DNA of 6,161 nt, from the NCBI GenBank assembly GCA_043797615.1, contig JAZDPK010000064.1, positions 1 through 6,161 on the forward strand, given 5' to 3'. Below are positions 4,933 through 6,161 of this stretch, piece by piece. Origin of the DNA: JAZDPK01 sp043797615. GTDB taxonomy: Bacteria > Patescibacteriota > Patescibacteriia > UBA11705 > JABHMO01. Every line of letters starts with the position of its first letter. Position 1 is the stretch's first letter. Below the pieces are notes generated by a model. That model saw nothing but the letters and a program-made list of their open reading frames with translations, was not told the DNA's origin and made no database searches. The position numbers and the translations under genes are program-made.

Positions 4933-6161
4933 ATGAATTTAAAATACACCTTCAAAATCTCCGCCGCCGGCTTGAAAACGAACAAATCCCGCTCCGCCCT
5001 GACCATTCTCGGCATCGTGATCGGCATCACCGCGATCATGCTGGTAATGTCGCTCGGCCAAGGCGCGACCAATCTGATCGTCGGCCAAATCCAGAGCATC
5101 GGCTCGAAAACGATCGCGATCGTGCCGGGCAAAGTGGGCGGCGGCATTTCCGACGCCATCGCCACCATGTCCGATTCGCTGAAAAACAAGGATCTGGACG
5201 CTTTGCAGAGAAAGGAAAACGTGCCCCATCTGGCGAAAATCATGCCGGTGGTTTTCAGTTCGCAGACCGCCGTCTACCAGAATAACAGCTTTCAAACCAC
5301 GATCTTCGGCGTCACCGATCTGTTCGCGAAAATCTACGACATCTATCCGGAAACCGGCGCCGTCTTCAGCGACGAGGACGTGAAAGCCGCCGCGCCGGTG
5401 GCCTTGATCGGCCCGAAAGTCCTTGAAAAACTGTTCGGCCTGAGCGATCCGATCAACGAGAAAATCAAAATCAACGGCAAAAATTTCAAAGTGATCGGCG
5501 TCCTGCCGGTCAAAGGCCAATTCTCATTCATCAATTTCGACAACGCGCTCATCATGCCGTACACGACGGTCCAGCAGTCGATACTCGGCATAAAATGTTT
5601 CAACCGCATCGTGGTCGAAGCCGACTCGGAAGCAACGGTCGGCCGGACGGTCGCGGACATTACAACGACGATCCGCAACAGCCACAGCATCGTTGACCCG
5701 GCCAAAGACGATTTTTCCATTGAAACGCAGGCCCAGGCAATGGAAATGGTCGGCACGATCCTGCGCGTGCTCACGCTCTTCCTCGCGGCCGTGGCGGCGA
5801 TTTCCTTGCTTGTCGGCGGGGTCGGCATCATGAACATCATGCTCGTCTCGGTCACGGAAAGGACAAGGGAAATCGGCTTGCGCAAATCTCTCGGCGCCAC
5901 GTATCGCAATATTCTCACCCAATTTTTAACCGAAGCGGTCATTCTGACGGCCGCCGGCGGCGCAATCGGCATCGTCCTCGGCAGCGCCTTTTCCTATCTC
6001 GCCGCTCTGACTTTAAGCAAGGCCTACGGCTTGAACTGGGACTTCGCCTTCCCGTTTTCCGCGGCGCTGCTCGGCCTCAGCGTTTCCGCGTTCATCGGCC
6101 TGATCTTCGGCCTGTATCCGGCGCGCCAAGCAGCGAAAAAGAGCCCGATGGAAGCGTTGCG
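4933..6161 (+). CDS. ABC exporter permease, MacB/FtsX type (last residues outside window)
   Basis: The frame from ATG 4933 runs to the window edge (409 codons plus two bases). It ends in GLYPARQAAKKSPMEAL, the near-terminal signature of MacB permeases, so only a handful of residues should be missing. The order is: an amphipathic N-terminus (AAGLKTNKSRSALTILGIVIG); transmembrane segment 1 at about 22-42; a large extracytoplasmic MacB-type domain at 43-270 (LSLGQGATNLI, then SIGSKTIAIVPGK near 56-67); and transmembrane segments at about 276-300, 331-356 and 375-397. The conserved cytoplasmic block GIMNIMLVSVTERTREIGLRKSLGA lies at 298-322. Permeases of this type dimerise and convert ATP hydrolysis into movement of the outer domain (mechanotransmission) rather than a classical channel cycle. 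It is third in the operon. There is no Shine-Dalgarno before 4933, only a pyrimidine tract following the repeat element. Substrate unknown; drugs, peptides and lipoproteins are all possible for the family. Confidence 0.93.
   Translation, partial: MNLKYTFKISAAGLKTNKSRSALTILGIVIGITAIMLVMSLGQGATNLIVGQIQSIGSKTIAIVPGKVGGGISDAIATMSDSLKNKDLDALQRKENVPHLAKIMPVVFSSQTAVYQNNSFQTTIFGVTDLFAKIYDIYPETGAVFSDEDVKAAAPVALIGPKVLEKLFGLSDPINEKIKINGKNFKVIGVLPVKGQFSFINFDNALIMPYTTVQQSILGIKCFNRIVVEADSEATVGRTVADITTTIRNSHSIVDPAKDDFSIETQAQAMEMVGTILRVLTLFLAAVAAISLLVGGVGIMNIMLVSVTERTREIGLRKSLGATYRNILTQFLTEAVILTAAGGAIGIVLGSAFSYLAALTLSKAYGLNWDFAFPFSAALLGLSVSAFIGLIFGLYPARQAAKKSPMEAL

Noticed and set aside
5343..5972. Leftward open frames of 209 and 132 residues opposite the permease gene
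   Set aside because: Antisense to conserved MacB/FtsX permease sequence; the translations are low-complexity shadows with no motif.

Overview
The window reads as chromosomal DNA of an uncultivated bacterium, most likely of the Candidate Phyla Radiation (Patescibacteria). This is an inference. It rests on a standard genetic code with TGA used as a stop, no Shine-Dalgarno sequence before any of the six starts, small divergent gene clusters, AT-rich mini-repeats between and inside genes, and a MacAB-like exporter with no outer-membrane partner in view. No marker gene fixes the taxonomy.

Layout. The left half reads leftward. It holds (i) the 5' part of an exported, membrane-anchored protein of unknown function (787 to 1, running off the window), (ii) a broken BRO-N/DinD-like gene, with an intact N-terminal part at 1408-911 and a frame-shifted C-terminal remnant at about 900-811, and (iii) a calcineurin-like metallophosphoesterase (2171-1476). 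The right half reads rightward as an exporter operon: membrane fusion protein (2382-3986), MacB/LolD-type ATPase (4101-4817) and MacB/FtsX-type permease (4933 to the window end, missing only its last few residues). Between the halves lie two back-to-back promoters whose -35 boxes are 8 bp apart. The rightward one is TTGACA-N16-TATAAT. The leftward one is TTGAAT-N17-TATAAT and sits so close to the phosphoesterase ATG that the transcript should be essentially leaderless.

How the genes work together. The three rightward genes form a complete tripartite-like ABC exporter: an ATPase dimer drives the FtsX-fold permease, and the adaptor extends outward. They are probably co-transcribed. The phosphoesterase is divergently expressed and need not be related in function.

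The most interesting content is non-coding. First, an AT-rich mini-repeat (four GTTGATT-like units spaced 10, 11 and 11 bp) occurs twice: once in frame inside the membrane-protein gene, adding 13 codons, and once exactly at the scar in the BRO-N gene. Second, a quasi-palindromic element of about 56 nt sits in front of all three exporter genes, twice in one orientation and once, partially, in the other, and leaves each start codon behind a pyrimidine-rich, SD-less leader. I see no wholly new multi-gene system. The repeats and the leaderless/SD-less expression are what deserve a second look.
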